Positions 56,762-64,000 of a stretch of DNA of 64,000 nt are shown one piece after another. Source of the stretch: JAWOLE01 sp963815655. Its GTDB lineage: Bacteria > Acidobacteriota > Thermoanaerobaculia > UBA5066 > Gp7-AA6. The notes beneath the pieces were generated by a model. That model was not told the origin of the DNA. It made no database searches and worked only from the letters and a program-made list of their open reading frames with translations. A program made the translations under genes and the position numbers. The DNA lies in contig CAWFHK010000001.1 of assembly GCA_963815655.1 (NCBI GenBank), forward strand, positions 558,001 through 622,000. Direction: 5' to 3'. The stretch's first letter is position 1, and each line of letters opens with the position of its first letter.

Positions 56762-58609
56762 ATGAAAAAGGCACTCATCATCTTGATCGGCATCGCCGCC
56801 GGTATCGCCTTCTATTGCGCCCCGTCGGCCCCGAAGGGGAGCAGGAAGGCGCCGGTCGGCGCGTCGGACCTGGCGGTCGCGGCGCAGAAGACGTACGTCG
56901 CGCCGGGAGATCTCGACGAGTTCTACCTGTTCTCCTCGGGCGGGCACTCGGGGCAGATCTACGTCTACGGCGTCCCTTCGATGCGCCACCTGACGACGAT
57001 CCCGGTCTTCACCCCGTATCCGGGGACGGGCTACGGCTTCGACGACGAGTCCCGGAAGATGCTCGGCAATCTCACCTGGGGCGACGCGCACCACCCGGCG
57101 CTGTCGGAGACCAACGGCGACTACGATGGCCGCTGGCTCTTCATCAACGACATGAACGGCCGGCTGGCGCGGATCGACCTGCGCGACTTCAAGACGAAAC
57201 AGATCTTCGGCCCGGTGGCCAACGTCTCCGGGAACCACGCATCCTCGTTCGTGACCCCCAACACCGAGTACGCTCTGATGGGCACTCGTTTTTCGATCCC
57301 GATCCCGAAGGGGACGTCGGCCGCCATCGAGAAGTACGCGACCGAGTACAAGGGCGTCGTGGCGGCGATGAAGATCGACCCGAAGAGCGGCGAGATCTCC
57401 TACGGCTTCGAGATCCTGATGCCCCCGTTCGACTACGACCTCGGTGACGCGGGCAAGAAGCTGTCGGACGGATGGGTCTTCTTCACCTGCTACAACTCCG
57501 AGCGCGCCACCGGCAAGCTCGAGGTGACGGCGTCGCAGCGCGACCGGGACTACATCGCCGCGGTGAACTGGCGCGCCGCCGAGAAGGCCCTCGCAGAGGG
57601 GAAGGGGGACCTCGTCGGCGGCGTCAAGGTCCTCGACCCGAAGAAGGTCCCGGATGTCGTCTATCTCCTCCCGTGCGGCAAGTCTCCCCACGGCGTGGAC
57701 GTCTCGCCCGACGGCAAGTACATCATCGGGTCCGGCAAGCTCCAGGGGGTCACGACCGCCTTCAACTTCGAGAAGGTCCAGACGGCCATCCGCAACAAGG
57801 ACTTCACCGGGGACGAGGACGGCATCCCCGTCCTGAAGTACGAAGACATCAAGGACGCCGAGATCCCGGTCGGCCTGGGGCCTCTCCACACGCAGTTCGG
57901 ACCGGACGGCTACGCCTACACCTCGCTCTTCCTGGATTCCGCGATCGCCAAGTGGAAGCTCGGGACCTGGGAGGTCCTGGACAAGGTCCCCATGTCCTAC
58001 AACATCGGACACCTCTGCGCCGCCGAAGGGGACACGGTCTCGCCCAAGGGAAAGTACCTCGTCGGGCTGAACAAGCTCTCGCACGGACGGCACCTTTCCG
58101 TCGGCCCGTCGCAGCCGGAATCCTCCCAGCTCGTGGACATCTCCGAGGAGAAGATGAAGCTGATCTACGACGCGTTCACGGAGCCCGAGCCTCACTACGC
58201 GCAGATGATCGAGGCGAAGAAGCTCCACCCGATCGAGGTCTATCCGAAGGAGGAGAACAAGAATCCGCTGGCGATCTGGGACGTCAAGGACGCCGGCGTG
58301 ACGCGCAGCGGCGGCAATGTCCTGGCCAAGGTCGTTCTCGTGCGGTCGACGATCACGCCGGCGGCGATCGAGGTCAACCAGGGGGACACGGTCAAGATCG
58401 CCATGACGAACATCGAGCAGACGACCGACGAGCTCCACGGCTTCGGCCTGCTCGACTACAACATCAACATCGTGTGCGACCCCGGGGAGACGAAGGTGGT
58501 CACGTTCAAGGCGGACAAGGCCGGCGTCTTCCCGTACTACTGCACGAACTTCTGCTCCGCCCTGCACCAGGAGATGCAGGGGTACCTCATCGTCAAGGGA
58601 AAGGGGTAG
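56762..58609 (+). CDS. nosZ: Nitrous oxide reductase, clade II (Sec-dependent)
   Basis: 615 residues. NosZ reduces N2O to N2 in the periplasm. The N-terminus MKKALIILIGIAAGIAFYC is a short Sec signal without twin arginines, as in clade II. The seven-bladed propeller holds the CuZ His residues (GDAHHPALSE, HGVDVSPDGKY, IGHLCAAEG, HGRHLS). The C-terminal cupredoxin has the CuA set Cys594, Cys598, His602 and Met605 in YYCTNFCSALHQEM. All expected ligands are visible, so it should be functional. GGAGAAGGAGGA stands before the ATG. Confidence 0.98.
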   Translation: MKKALIILIGIAAGIAFYCAPSAPKGSRKAPVGASDLAVAAQKTYVAPGDLDEFYLFSSGGHSGQIYVYGVPSMRHLTTIPVFTPYPGTGYGFDDESRKMLGNLTWGDAHHPALSETNGDYDGRWLFINDMNGRLARIDLRDFKTKQIFGPVANVSGNHASSFVTPNTEYALMGTRFSIPIPKGTSAAIEKYATEYKGVVAAMKIDPKSGEISYGFEILMPPFDYDLGDAGKKLSDGWVFFTCYNSERATGKLEVTASQRDRDYIAAVNWRAAEKALAEGKGDLVGGVKVLDPKKVPDVVYLLPCGKSPHGVDVSPDGKYIIGSGKLQGVTTAFNFEKVQTAIRNKDFTGDEDGIPVLKYEDIKDAEIPVGLGPLHTQFGPDGYAYTSLFLDSAIAKWKLGTWEVLDKVPMSYNIGHLCAAEGDTVSPKGKYLVGLNKLSHGRHLSVGPSQPESSQLVDISEEKMKLIYDAFTEPEPHYAQMIEAKKLHPIEVYPKEENKNPLAIWDVKDAGVTRSGGNVLAKVVLVRSTITPAAIEVNQGDTVKIAMTNIEQTTDELHGFGLLDYNINIVCDPGETKVVTFKADKAGVFPYYCTNFCSALHQEMQGYLIVKGKG

Positions 58610-58631
58610 TCCCGGGCGACCGGGACAATCC

Positions 58632-59282
58632 ATGAAGGCGCTCTTCGAGCGAGCCAACCATCTTCTCGCGGCCCCGCTGGGCCTCGGCCCGCGGGGTCTC
58701 CTGGTCCTGGCGGCCCTCTTCCTGCTCCCGGCGTACCTGACGCCGCTCTGGAAGCTGACGATGTTCGCGCCGCAGTACCCCGAGGGGCTGCGCCTCTCGA
58801 TCTACAGCTACAAGCTCGACGGGGGGCACGGAGGGCAGGACATCAAGGAGATCAACGTCCTGAACCACTACATCGGTATGCGGGATCTCGCGGCCGCGGA
58901 TTTCGCGGAGTTCAAGTGGATTCCGTTCGTCGTCGGGGCCCTCGGCCTGCTTCTCCTGCGCTGCGCCGCCCTCGGCAACCTGAGCACGGTCGTCGACCTG
59001 CTCGTCCTCTATCTCTACTTCGGCCTGTTCTCTCTCTGGTCCTTCGGGTACAAGCTTTTCCGATACGGTCACGAGCTGGCTCCGACGGCGGCCGTGAAGG
59101 TTCCCCCCTTCATGCCGCCGCTCTTCGGACACAAGACGCTCGCCAACTTCGAGGTGTACTCCTACCCGGGCGTCGGGTCGTACGCGCTGGCGGCGGCCGT
59201 CGTGTTCCTGGCCGGGGCGGCGCTTCTGGCGTGGCGAGAGGCCGCGGCAGCCGACAAGGCCGATTCCCTCGTGGCGGGATGA
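58632..59282 (+). CDS. nosB: NosB-like membrane protein of clade II nos clusters
   Basis: 216 residues with four or five helices (LLVLAALFLLPAYLTPLWKL, WIPFVVGALGLLLLR, VVDLLVLYLYFGLFSLWSF, YALAAAVVFLAGAALL). The loop GGHGGQDIKEINVLNHYIGM and PPLFGHKTLANFEVYSYPG have conserved-looking His. A multi-helix protein directly after nosZ is typical of clade II clusters, where it is called NosB; its role is unknown. It overlaps nosD as ATGA. Confidence 0.78.
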   Translation: MKALFERANHLLAAPLGLGPRGLLVLAALFLLPAYLTPLWKLTMFAPQYPEGLRLSIYSYKLDGGHGGQDIKEINVLNHYIGMRDLAAADFAEFKWIPFVVGALGLLLLRCAALGNLSTVVDLLVLYLYFGLFSLWSFGYKLFRYGHELAPTAAVKVPPFMPPLFGHKTLANFEVYSYPGVGSYALAAAVVFLAGAALLAWREAAAADKADSLVAG

Positions 59283-60601
59283 TCCGGGCCCTGGTTCTTC
59301 TGGTGACGCTCTCCGGCGGGGACGTCCGGACCCCGGCCGCCCGGGCCTCGCCGCTCCAGGCGCGGGTGGACGCGGCGGCGCCGGGAGCCGTGATCGAGGT
59401 CTCGGCCGGCGCCTATCCGGGCGACCTGGTCGTCGACAAGCCGCTTCACCTGATCGGACGCGGGCGGCCACGACTGGTGGGCTCCGGGAACGGGAGCGTC
59501 GTGCGCGTCCGCGCCGACGGCGTCATGATCGAGGGCTTCGACATCGACGGCCGGGACGGGGGCGATCTCGGCCGCGACTCCTCCGGCATCCACGTGGCGG
59601 CGCGGCGGGTCACGGTCCGGGACTGCCGAATCACGCGGTCGCTCTTCGGCGTCTACCTGCGCGAGGCCGACGACTCCCGGGTCGAGCGCTGCCGGATCGA
59701 GGGGATCCCGGGGAAGGACCCGGGCGAGAAGGGGAGCGGGATCCACGTCTGGAACACGGCGGGCTTCACGCTCACCGGGAACGAGATCGCGCGCGTGCGT
59801 GACGGCTTCTACATCCAGTCCTCCACGCGCGGCGTCATCCGGGGCAATGTCGCCCGCGACCTGCGCTACGGACTCCACTACATGTTCTCCGACGACAACC
59901 TCTTCGAGGACAACCTCTTCGAGAACGGCGCCGCCGGTGCCGCGCTGATGTATTCGAAGCGGATCGTCTTCCGGCGCAACCGGTTCCTTCGCAACCGCGG
60001 CTTCGCCTCGGTCGGACTCCTGCTCAAGACCTGCGACGACGTGCTCGCCGAGGGGAATCTCGTCGCCGACAACGCCCGCGGGATCTTCCTCGAAGGCTCC
60101 TACAACAACGTCTTTCGCGGTAATGTCGTGGCGCAGTCGGACGCGGCCATCGTGCTCTACGACTCCTGCGCCGGCAACCGATTCGAGGGCAACTCGTTCG
60201 TCGCGAACCAGTCGCCGCTCACACTCGTGGGGCGTCGCACCGACACCCGGTTCGACGGGAACTACTGGTCCGACAACGGCGAGCCGGACCTGGACGGCGA
60301 CGGCCGGTCCGACCGGCCGTATCGCCTCTCCTCCGTCTTCGATCACTTCCGCGGTAACCTGACCGCGGCGGACCTCTTCACGCAGGGGTTCGCGGCGGCC
60401 GCTCTCGGGGCGGCCGAGCGGGCATTCCCGGTGCTCGACCCCGTTCCTGTCGAGGATCACGCGCCGCTCGCGCGGCCGCCGCGGCTTCCGATGGTGCCGC
60501 GGCCGGAGCGGCGGTCGGCGCGCCCGGATGCCGCCGGGATCGCGGGCTCGGCCCTGGGGCTCGCCGGAGGGCTCGCGGCTCTCCTGGCCGGACGCCGGTG
60601 A
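59279..60601 (+). CDS. nosD: NosD, periplasmic copper-sulfur assembly protein
   Basis: 440 residues. Signal peptide, then right-handed beta-helix repeats (GVMIEGFDIDGRD, GIHVAARRVTVRDCR, GNVARDLRYGLHYMFSD, NNVFRGNVVAQSDA). The sequence RYGLHYMFSDDN and the pattern GVYLREADDSRVERC are usual in NosD. It works with NosF and NosY in maturing the CuZ site of NosZ. The ATG overlaps nosB and the end overlaps the nosF GTG. The last 20 residues form a hydrophobic tail not usual in all NosD. Confidence 0.94.
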   Translation: MIRALVLLVTLSGGDVRTPAARASPLQARVDAAAPGAVIEVSAGAYPGDLVVDKPLHLIGRGRPRLVGSGNGSVVRVRADGVMIEGFDIDGRDGGDLGRDSSGIHVAARRVTVRDCRITRSLFGVYLREADDSRVERCRIEGIPGKDPGEKGSGIHVWNTAGFTLTGNEIARVRDGFYIQSSTRGVIRGNVARDLRYGLHYMFSDDNLFEDNLFENGAAGAALMYSKRIVFRRNRFLRNRGFASVGLLLKTCDDVLAEGNLVADNARGIFLEGSYNNVFRGNVVAQSDAAIVLYDSCAGNRFEGNSFVANQSPLTLVGRRTDTRFDGNYWSDNGEPDLDGDGRSDRPYRLSSVFDHFRGNLTAADLFTQGFAAAALGAAERAFPVLDPVPVEDHAPLARPPRLPMVPRPERRSARPDAAGIAGSALGLAGGLAALLAGRR

Positions 60602-61533
60602 TCCGTTTCGAGGCCTTCACCAAGAGCTACGGCGGCCGGGCGGCGGTCGAGGCGCTGACGTTTGCCGTCGAGCCGGGCGAAGCGGTCGCCCTTCTGGGCC
60701 CCAACGGTTCCGGCAAGACGACGACGCTCAAGGGAGCGGCCGGCCTCGTGCGCCCGACCTCGGGAAGGGTCTTCGTCGGTGAGCCCGAGCGGGACGCCTC
60801 CGGGCCCGACGCGCGGAGAGCGATCTCCTATCTCCCGCAAAGGGTCTCCTTCCCCGAGGCGCTGACCGGGATTGAGGTCGTCGAGTTCTACCGGCGGATT
60901 CGCGGAGCGCCGGCCGGACGGAGCGGCGAGGTCCTGCGCCTCGCGTCCTTGAACGGCGCCTCGTCCCGGCCGGTCTCGACTTACTCCGGAGGGATGATCC
61001 AGAGGCTGGGGCTGGCGGTCGCGGCGCTGCCGGATGCCCCCGTCCTGCTCCTGGACGAGCCGACGGCGGCGCTCGATCCGGACGGTCTCTGCGCCTTCTA
61101 CGGTCTCGTCGAGCGCCGCCGCCGCGAAGGGCGCACGCTTCTCTTCACCTCCCACCAGCTGGGAGACGTCGAGCGCCTGGCCGACCGGTTCCTGCTCCTC
61201 GTCGAGGGGCGGCTCGCGGCCGTCCTGTCCCGCGCGGAGCTCTCGCAGCGCCTCTCTTCCCGCGGCGTGATGCGTCTGTGGCTCGCCGCGCGGGTCCCGG
61301 GCCTGCTCTCCGCCGTGCGGGCCGTGGCGCCGCAGGCGCTGTGGTCCGGGGAGGAGCTCGTCGTGCCCGGTCCGGCCGCCGACCGGCCGCGCGTGCTCGA
61401 CGTTGTGCGTTCCGCCGGGGGCCAGGTCATGAACCTGGTCGCCGAGGAGGCTCGTCTCGACTCGCTGTATCGGGAGCTGGTGGGATCGGGAGACGCGGGG
61501 GCCAGGGGATGGGAAGCCGGGGAAACGGCGTGA
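60598..61533 (+). CDS. nosF: NosF, ABC-type ATPase
   Basis: 311 residues, GTG start overlapping nosD. Walker A GPNGSGKTTTLKGAAG, signature YSGGMIQRLGLAVAAL, Walker B VLLLDEPTAALDPDG and H-loop FTSHQLGDVERLA. It powers the NosDFY complex that delivers sulfur for CuZ assembly. The C-terminal 90 residues are an extra domain common in this family. Confidence 0.97.
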   Translation: MIRFEAFTKSYGGRAAVEALTFAVEPGEAVALLGPNGSGKTTTLKGAAGLVRPTSGRVFVGEPERDASGPDARRAISYLPQRVSFPEALTGIEVVEFYRRIRGAPAGRSGEVLRLASLNGASSRPVSTYSGGMIQRLGLAVAALPDAPVLLLDEPTAALDPDGLCAFYGLVERRRREGRTLLFTSHQLGDVERLADRFLLLVEGRLAAVLSRAELSQRLSSRGVMRLWLAARVPGLLSAVRAVAPQALWSGEELVVPGPAADRPRVLDVVRSAGGQVMNLVAEEARLDSLYRELVGSGDAGARGWEAGETA

Positions 61534-61991
61534 GACGCCTCCTGGCTCTGCTGGCGGCCGCGGCCGCGTTGTCCTGCGCCGGCGGAGTCCCCGGGCCGGC
61601 GGCGCTGGACACGAAGACCGAGACGTGCCGTTTCTGCCGCATGCCGGTTTCCGACGCGAGCCTCGCCTCCCAGCTCGTCGCCCCGGGCGAGGAGCCGAAG
61701 TTCTTCGACGACATCGGCTGCTTGAAGGACTTTCTCGCCGGATCGCCCGCCGGGCCGGGGAGCGTCGCCTATGTCGCGGACCATCGGACGAAGCGGTGGG
61801 TTCGGGCCTCCGCGGCCCTCTACACGCTCTCGAAGCTGGAGACCCCGATGGGTTCGCACTGGATCGCGCACGCCGACGCCGCGTCCCGCGACGCGGACCC
61901 GGCCGCCGCGGGCGGCACGCCCGTGACGGCGCGCCGGATCTTCGGAGCGTCCGGTCCCCCGGACGCCCGCTCGAGGAGAGGGGAACCGTGA
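61530..61991 (+). CDS. nosL: NosL-type copper chaperone
   Basis: 153 residues from a GTG overlapping nosF (GTGA); an ATG 21 nt earlier is the alternative. The signal ends LSCAGG, a weak lipobox. The copper motif reads ETCRFCRMPVSD, with two Cys and a Met, followed by FFDDIGCLKDFL. It is an outer- or cytoplasmic-membrane lipoprotein that carries Cu(I) to NosZ. The last 30 residues are low complexity. Confidence 0.93.
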   Translation: MRRLLALLAAAAALSCAGGVPGPAALDTKTETCRFCRMPVSDASLASQLVAPGEEPKFFDDIGCLKDFLAGSPAGPGSVAYVADHRTKRWVRASAALYTLSKLETPMGSHWIAHADAASRDADPAAAGGTPVTARRIFGASGPPDARSRRGEP

Positions 61992-62836
61992 TCGGGAGGG
62001 ACACCCTCGAGTCGCCTCTCCTTCTCTGCGCCCGGCAGGAACTGACGCTCGCGGTGCGGTCGCGGTGGATGCAGATCTTCGCCGCCGTCTTCGCGGGGCT
62101 CTCGCTCGCGGTCGCGTCCTCGGGCTACATCGTCTCGGGCGGAAGCGGCGTGCAGGACTTCGCCCGCACGGCGGCGTCTCTCGTCGGGCTCGTTCTGCTT
62201 CTGGTCCCCCTGACGTCGCTCGTGATCGGCGTCCTGGCTCTCTCGCCGGATCGGGGCGCCGCGGAGATCCTCTTCTCCCAGCCTGTCTCTCGAACGGCGA
62301 TCCTCTTCGGCCGCCTTCTGGGCCTTTTCGCCGCCCTCGCCGCGGCCCAGGCCGTCGGCCTCGGGGGCGCCGGGATCGTGATCTTCTGGCGTTCCGGCCA
62401 GATCGGCGCCGGCGCCTACGGCCTCCTCTTCGCGGCCTCTCTGACCCTCACGGCGGTCTTCCTCTCCCTGGCCGGCGCGCTCGCCTGCGGGGGCGTCGGC
62501 CGCAGAACGCGGACGCTGGCCCTCGCCCTGATCCTCTGGTTCGCCGCGGTGGTGCTGTTCGACGTGGGGGCCCTGGGCGCCGCCATGCTCCTCTCCTCCG
62601 GAAACGCGTCGCGATTGCTGATCGCCGCGACCCTCGTGAACCCGGTGGACGCCGTCAGGACCGGAACGCTCCTGGGCATCGAGGGGACCACGGCCTTCGG
62701 CGCGGCGTCGCTCGCTCTGCTTCGGGCGACCCGGGGCCCCGCGGGGGCCGCCGCGCTGCTGGTTCTTTCTGTCCTCTTCTGGATCGTCGCTCCGGCCACG
62801 CTCGCCTCCCGGCGCCTCGGCAAGGCGGACCTCTAA
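61988..62836 (+). CDS. nosY: NosY, ABC-type permease
   Basis: 282 residues from a GTG overlapping nosL (GTGA). Six helices, with the NosY elements LTLAVRSRWMQIFAAVFAG, PLTSLVIGVLALSPDRGA and SQPVSRTAILFGRLLG. Membrane partner of NosF and NosD. It ends the nos operon; genes for NosR, NosX or NosGH are absent, consistent with electron supply by the bc complex in this operon. Confidence 0.95.
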   Translation: MIGRDTLESPLLLCARQELTLAVRSRWMQIFAAVFAGLSLAVASSGYIVSGGSGVQDFARTAASLVGLVLLLVPLTSLVIGVLALSPDRGAAEILFSQPVSRTAILFGRLLGLFAALAAAQAVGLGGAGIVIFWRSGQIGAGAYGLLFAASLTLTAVFLSLAGALACGGVGRRTRTLALALILWFAAVVLFDVGALGAAMLLSSGNASRLLIAATLVNPVDAVRTGTLLGIEGTTAFGAASLALLRATRGPAGAAALLVLSVLFWIVAPATLASRRLGKADL

Positions 62837-62893
62837 CTCGACGAGGCCTCTCCGGCGGTCGGGGTTTCGGGAAGGGGCCGGCGGCCGAGGCGG

Positions 62894-63130
62894 CTACTTC
62901 GAGGGGTCCTCGGGAGCGTCCTCCGGGAGGCGCTCGCGCAGCTCCTCGGGAAGAAGGTCGGGACGCGGGGGGAGGATCCCGCCTCCTTCCGGGACGCCGA
63001 CGCCGGCGAAACCCTGTCCCCAGTGGATGGCGCCGGTATGCTCATGGCGAAGCGGCGATCCGTAGCCGCGGTAGCCATGGCGGTGGCGCTTGACTCTCGT
63101 CGCGTTCACGATGCCCACCCTGAAACCCAT
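62894..63130 (-). CDS. Small His/Arg-rich protein of unknown function
   Basis: 78 residues on the opposite strand to its neighbours. AGGAGGAGGGA stands 4 nt before the ATG, an excellent ribosome-binding site, which supports it as a gene. The N-terminal half contains RHRHGYRGYG and LRHEHTGAIHW, seven His in about 28 residues, so metal binding is plausible. The C-terminal half is Pro- and acid-rich. It is divergent from the Crp/Fnr regulator and convergent with nosY. It matches no family I know. Confidence 0.6.
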   Translation of the reverse strand: MGFRVGIVNATRVKRHRHGYRGYGSPLRHEHTGAIHWGQGFAGVGVPEGGGILPPRPDLLPEELRERLPEDAPEDPSK

Positions 63131-63199
63131 GGGTCCCTCCTCCTGTTCATACCCTATTCAAACGGCGGGGGCGGGCAGAAGGTTTCGCGATCCGCTGCC

Positions 63200-63205
63200 T
63201 ATAAT
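63200..63205 (+). promoter_or_regulatory. Perfect -10 hexamer before the Crp/Fnr gene
   Basis: TATAAT, 10 nt before the GTG at 63215. No good -35 is seen 16-18 nt upstream. If it is used, transcription would start at about 63212-63213 and the mRNA would be leaderless or nearly so. There is also no ribosome-binding site before the GTG, which fits. Confidence 0.5.
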
Positions 63206-63214
63206 CGGCCGGTC

Positions 63215-63898
63215 GTGGAAAGACCGCCGATCCCGTTCGACGCCATACCGGTCCTCGCGATGCTCAAGGCGGAAGACCGCGCCGCGCTCTCCCCCCTCTG
63301 CGAGCTTCAGGCCCACGAGAAGGGGGCGAGAATCTTCGAGGAAGGGGAGCCGGCGGAGAAGATCCACTTTCTCTTCGTCGGCCGGGTCAAGATCGTCAAG
63401 TCCACGCCGGATCGGGACCTCATTCTCGAGATCCTCGGGCCCGGCGAGCCGGTGGGAACGGTGGCCGCTTTCGAGCGGCGTCCCTTTCCGGCGACGGCGG
63501 TCGCGATCGAGCCGTGCGGCGTGGTCTCGATCCCGGAACGCGAGTTCTTCGCCCTGATCGAGCGGCGGCCGGAGATCACGCGCCGCCTCCTCGCGGGACT
63601 GACCCTGCGCCTCATGACGCTGAACAAGAGGCTCGCGGACATGACGGGCTCCGTCGAATTCCGGATGGCCCGGCTCTTTTCGACGCTCGCGGAGCGGACC
63701 GGCCAGAAACGGGGGGAACAGATCTTCATCCCGCTCGCCCTCTCCCGCCAGGAGATTGCCGATCTGGCCGGGACGACCATCGAGACGGCCATCCGCGTCA
63801 TGAGCCGCTGGCAGAAGGACGGCATCATCGAGACCGACAAGAAGGGTTTCCTCATCCGCGACCTCGCGGCGATCCGGGAAGTCGCTCCGGCCGAATAG
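63215..63898 (+). CDS. Crp/Fnr-family transcription regulator
   Basis: 227 residues. Cyclic-nucleotide-binding-like beta-barrel about 10-125 (GARIFEEGEPAEKIHFLFVG; ILGPGEPVGTVAAFE), a long dimer helix and a winged helix-turn-helix about 165-225 (ALSRQEIADLAGTTIETAIRVM). The recognition helix keeps Glu and Arg (IETAIR) used by CRP and FNR to read GA steps. There is no N-terminal Cys cluster of FNR. Its place after the nos genes suggests an NO- or redox-responsive role (NnrR/DNR type), but the ligand is unknown. The start is the GTG after the -10; the longer frame to 63023 is not supported. Confidence 0.9.
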   Translation: MERPPIPFDAIPVLAMLKAEDRAALSPLCELQAHEKGARIFEEGEPAEKIHFLFVGRVKIVKSTPDRDLILEILGPGEPVGTVAAFERRPFPATAVAIEPCGVVSIPEREFFALIERRPEITRRLLAGLTLRLMTLNKRLADMTGSVEFRMARLFSTLAERTGQKRGEQIFIPLALSRQEIADLAGTTIETAIRVMSRWQKDGIIETDKKGFLIRDLAAIREVAPAE

Positions 63899-64000
63899 CC
63901 GGCGCGAATGATGAAAACGGCTCTCGCGGGCCGGGACTCGGAGCGGTCTCATCAGGGGAGAGACGGGAGCCTCGCCGATCCCGGACCCGAGGCCCGGCTC
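63899..64000. other. Right edge
   Basis: 102 nt after the Crp/Fnr stop. I see no gene, terminator or operator in it. Confidence 0.4.

Noticed and set aside
55247..58657. A 1136-codon minus-strand frame over the bc3-nosZ region
   Set aside because: It is the antisense of cytochrome c and nosZ, both of which have complete motifs; the translation is low-complexity.

Overview
The window is GC-rich, densely packed bacterial DNA from a respiratory generalist. It encodes close to ninety c-type haem-binding motifs, three separate Rieske/cytochrome b complexes, a membrane-bound [NiFe] uptake hydrogenase with its complete maturation set, a porin-cytochrome conduit of the MtrCAB kind, and a clade II nitrous oxide reductase operon. 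High GC, atypical bc complexes, multihaem/cytochrome b fusions and Sec-type NosZ fit an anaerobic or facultative soil or subsurface bacterium, for example Acidobacteriota or a deltaproteobacterial lineage. That placement is inference; there is no rRNA or other marker gene. No tRNA, rRNA, CRISPR array or insertion sequence was recognised.

Layout. Nearly everything from 1 to 48961 is on the minus strand and is read right to left. 1-7112: operon for a haem/beta-barrel outer-membrane protein, a cupredoxin, a GltD-like flavo-iron-sulfur protein, Rieske protein, split cytochrome b and a multihaem cytochrome c that runs off the left edge. 7236-9201: a PAS-LuxR regulator and a flavoprotein. 9239-12040: second bc complex (Rieske, cytochrome b, nine-haem cytochrome). 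12188-24630: hydrogenase region with hypABFCDE, a crotonase, a nickel permease, a maturation protease, a cytochrome c lipoprotein and the structural genes. 24858-33380: second PAS-LuxR regulator, archaemetzincin, NtrC-type regulator, haem-binding histidine kinase, a HybB-like membrane protein fused to a cytochrome domain (frameshifted), a HybA-like ferredoxin and two GcvH-like proteins, behind a sigma-54 promoter. 33634-46461: extracellular electron transfer cluster. 46817-48961: Hsp20 and three small Cys-containing proteins. From 49068 the plus strand carries an NnrS/RIC fusion, then a third bc complex joined to nosZ-B-D-F-L-Y (51686-62836). A small His-rich protein and a Crp/Fnr regulator close the window.

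How it fits together (inference). Hydrogenase and NAD(P)H-linked flavoproteins feed quinone and bc complexes. Electrons leave through multihaem cytochromes to nitrous oxide or, through quinol-oxidising cytochrome b fusions and the MtrCAB-like conduit, to extracellular acceptors. Eight copies of an inverted repeat, TGATGCA-NN-TGCATCA, lie in promoter regions of the hydrogenase, hyp, Rieske, MtrC-like, Hsp20, Cys-rich-protein and NnrS genes. The 7-2-7 geometry is that of NarL-family operators, and two PAS-LuxR regulators sharing a cysteine motif are encoded here, so the window appears to hold much of one redox regulon.
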